In this document: positions 63,367-64,000 of the stretch, piece by piece
Numbering within the stretch: position 1 is the stretch's first letter
Layout: each line of letters opens with the position of its first letter
From: CAKSNH01 sp964422725
Lineage (GTDB): Bacteria; Bacillota; Clostridia; UBA1381
NCBI GenBank assembly: GCA_964422725.1
Contig: CAYRCC010000001.1
Span: forward strand, 1-64,000
Direction of reading: 5' to 3'
DNA: 64,000 bases
The notes under the pieces: generated by a model
What the model saw: the letters and a program-made list of their open reading frames with translations, nothing else
What the model was told of the DNA's origin: nothing
Databases searched by the model: none
Translations under genes and position numbers: made by a program

Positions 63367-64000
63367 TTATACTTCATCAGCCACAGCGTCCGGATTTTCA
63401 GACGGTGCTTCGTTTGTATCGGTTTGCGATATAATATTTTCGCCGGCGAAAACTTTATTGAACTGCTCGGCATTAATGGTTTCGTATTTGAGCAATGCCT
63501 GTGCGACTCTTTCGAGAATATCCATATGATTTGTGAGCATATCAATAGTTTTCTTATATTGAGTGTCAATTATACTGCTGACTTCGGTATCAATTTTTGA
63601 GGCGGTACTTTCACTGTATACTTTCGAGTGACCGTAATCACGCCCCAGAAATACTTCCTGATCGTCATCGTAGGACACAGGACCTATATTTTCGCTCATA
63701 CCGTATTTTGCAACCATCTGACGGGCAATGTCGGTGGCACGCTGAATGTCGTTTGAAGCACCGGTGCTTATGTCGTCAAGTGCAAGCTTTTCGGCAACAC
63801 GACCGCCCAAAAGAACGATAATTCTGTCAAGCATTTCGCCGCGTGCGGTGTAGGATTTATCCTCAAGCGGCAAATCCATAGTGAATCCGCCGGCACGTCC
63901 GCGCGGAATAATCGACACCTGATGAATAATTCTTGTTTCATCAACCAATCTTGCGAGTACGGCGTGACCGGCTTCGTGGTAAGCTGTCAGCTGTTTTTCC
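63367..64000 (-). CDS. ftsH: ATP-dependent zinc metalloprotease FtsH (3' part, truncated by window edge)
   Basis: About 210 C-terminal codons of the membrane AAA protease. The zinc motif HEAGH is coded at 63978-63964, preceded by KQLTAY. VSIIPRGRAGGFTMDLP, GGRVAEKLALDDISTGASNDIQRATDIARQMVAKYGMSE and FLGRDYGHSKVYSE match the peptidase domain, and a short Ala/Glu/Asp-rich tail ends the protein. The AAA domain and start lie beyond position 64000. Confidence 0.97.
   Translation of the reverse strand, partial: EKQLTAYHEAGHAVLARLVDETRIIHQVSIIPRGRAGGFTMDLPLEDKSYTARGEMLDRIIVLLGGRVAEKLALDDISTGASNDIQRATDIARQMVAKYGMSENIGPVSYDDDQEVFLGRDYGHSKVYSESTASKIDTEVSSIIDTQYKKTIDMLTNHMDILERVAQALLKYETINAEQFNKVFAGENIISQTDTNEAPSENPDAVADEV

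Noticed and set aside
1..64000. CRISPR arrays, insertion sequences, tRNA and rRNA genes
   Set aside because: No regularly spaced repeats, transposase motifs, cloverleaf patterns or rRNA segments were seen on either strand.

Overview
The window is a chromosomal segment of a low-GC, spore-forming anaerobe of the class Clostridia (Firmicutes/Bacillota). The reasons are the spo0A, spoIVB and spoIVFB-type sporulation genes, the HrcA/CIRCE-controlled hrcA-grpE-dnaK-dnaJ operon, small SRP RNA directly upstream of dnaX, pta-ackA, indolepyruvate:ferredoxin oxidoreductase, a biotin-dependent sodium-pump decarboxylase, and abundant GTG/TTG starts with strong purine-rich ribosome binding sites. I cannot name a genus from the sequence alone. 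I see no insertion sequence, prophage, CRISPR array or tRNA gene. The window is dense, mostly core chromosome.

Layout. 0-1.5 kb (minus): an FMN riboswitch controlling a RibU-type riboflavin transporter and an FMN-binding split-barrel protein. 1.6-6.6 kb: rqcH, SRP RNA, dnaX, ybaB and recR. 6.7-9.8 kb: pta-ackA with an unusual leader hairpin, and a TenA-like protein. 9.9-10.8 kb (minus): a lone GH43-type glycosidase. 10.9-19.9 kb: tepA, lepA, rseP, ispG, aroQ, an M24 peptidase, efp, a Cys/Asp-tailed zinc-ribbon protein and hemW. 19.9-24.9 kb: the class I heat-shock operon. 24.9-28.0 kb: a HisD-like, HisB-like and HAD phosphatase cassette in which both His enzymes have lost expected active-site residues. 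28.0-32.3 kb: a zinc-ribbon protein and a sporulation cluster (short SpoIVFA-like protein, SpoIVFB, spo0A, spoIVB). 32.5-38.7 kb: pcrA, a tyrosine recombinase and a YhaO/YhaN-type nuclease-ATPase pair. 38.8-43.3 kb: Asp23 protein, fakA-like, recG and a C_GCAxxG_C_C protein. 43.4-46.6 kb: VOC protein, SDR dehydrogenase and sodium:solute symporter. 46.7-52.2 kb: an aryl-acid cluster, paaK-iorA-iorB-paaK-ACT. 52.3-54.3 kb: M23 protein, MecA-like adaptor and yajC. 54.4-59.6 kb (minus): a sodium-pump decarboxylase operon with two different carboxyltransferase subunits. 59.9-64 kb (minus): rluB, a DUF2161-like protein, polysaccharide deacetylase, metallophosphoesterase, a DUF1858 protein and the 3' part of ftsH.

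How the genes fit together. Energy metabolism is fermentative: acetyl-CoA to acetate with ATP (Pta-AckA), 2-oxo acid oxidation to aryl-CoA with reduced ferredoxin (IorAB, PaaK), and decarboxylation coupled to sodium export (MmdA/OadA with beta and gamma subunits), a gradient that the symporter at 45 kb could use. The best candidate for something undescribed is the his-like cassette at 24.9-28.0 kb. Other points of interest are a SpoIVFA-like protein without its LytM domain beside SpoIVFB, a probable AUA/AUC start codon for the FakA-like gene, and a 16-bp hairpin at the 5' end of the pta mRNA. Family assignments rest on motif recognition by eye; no database search was run.
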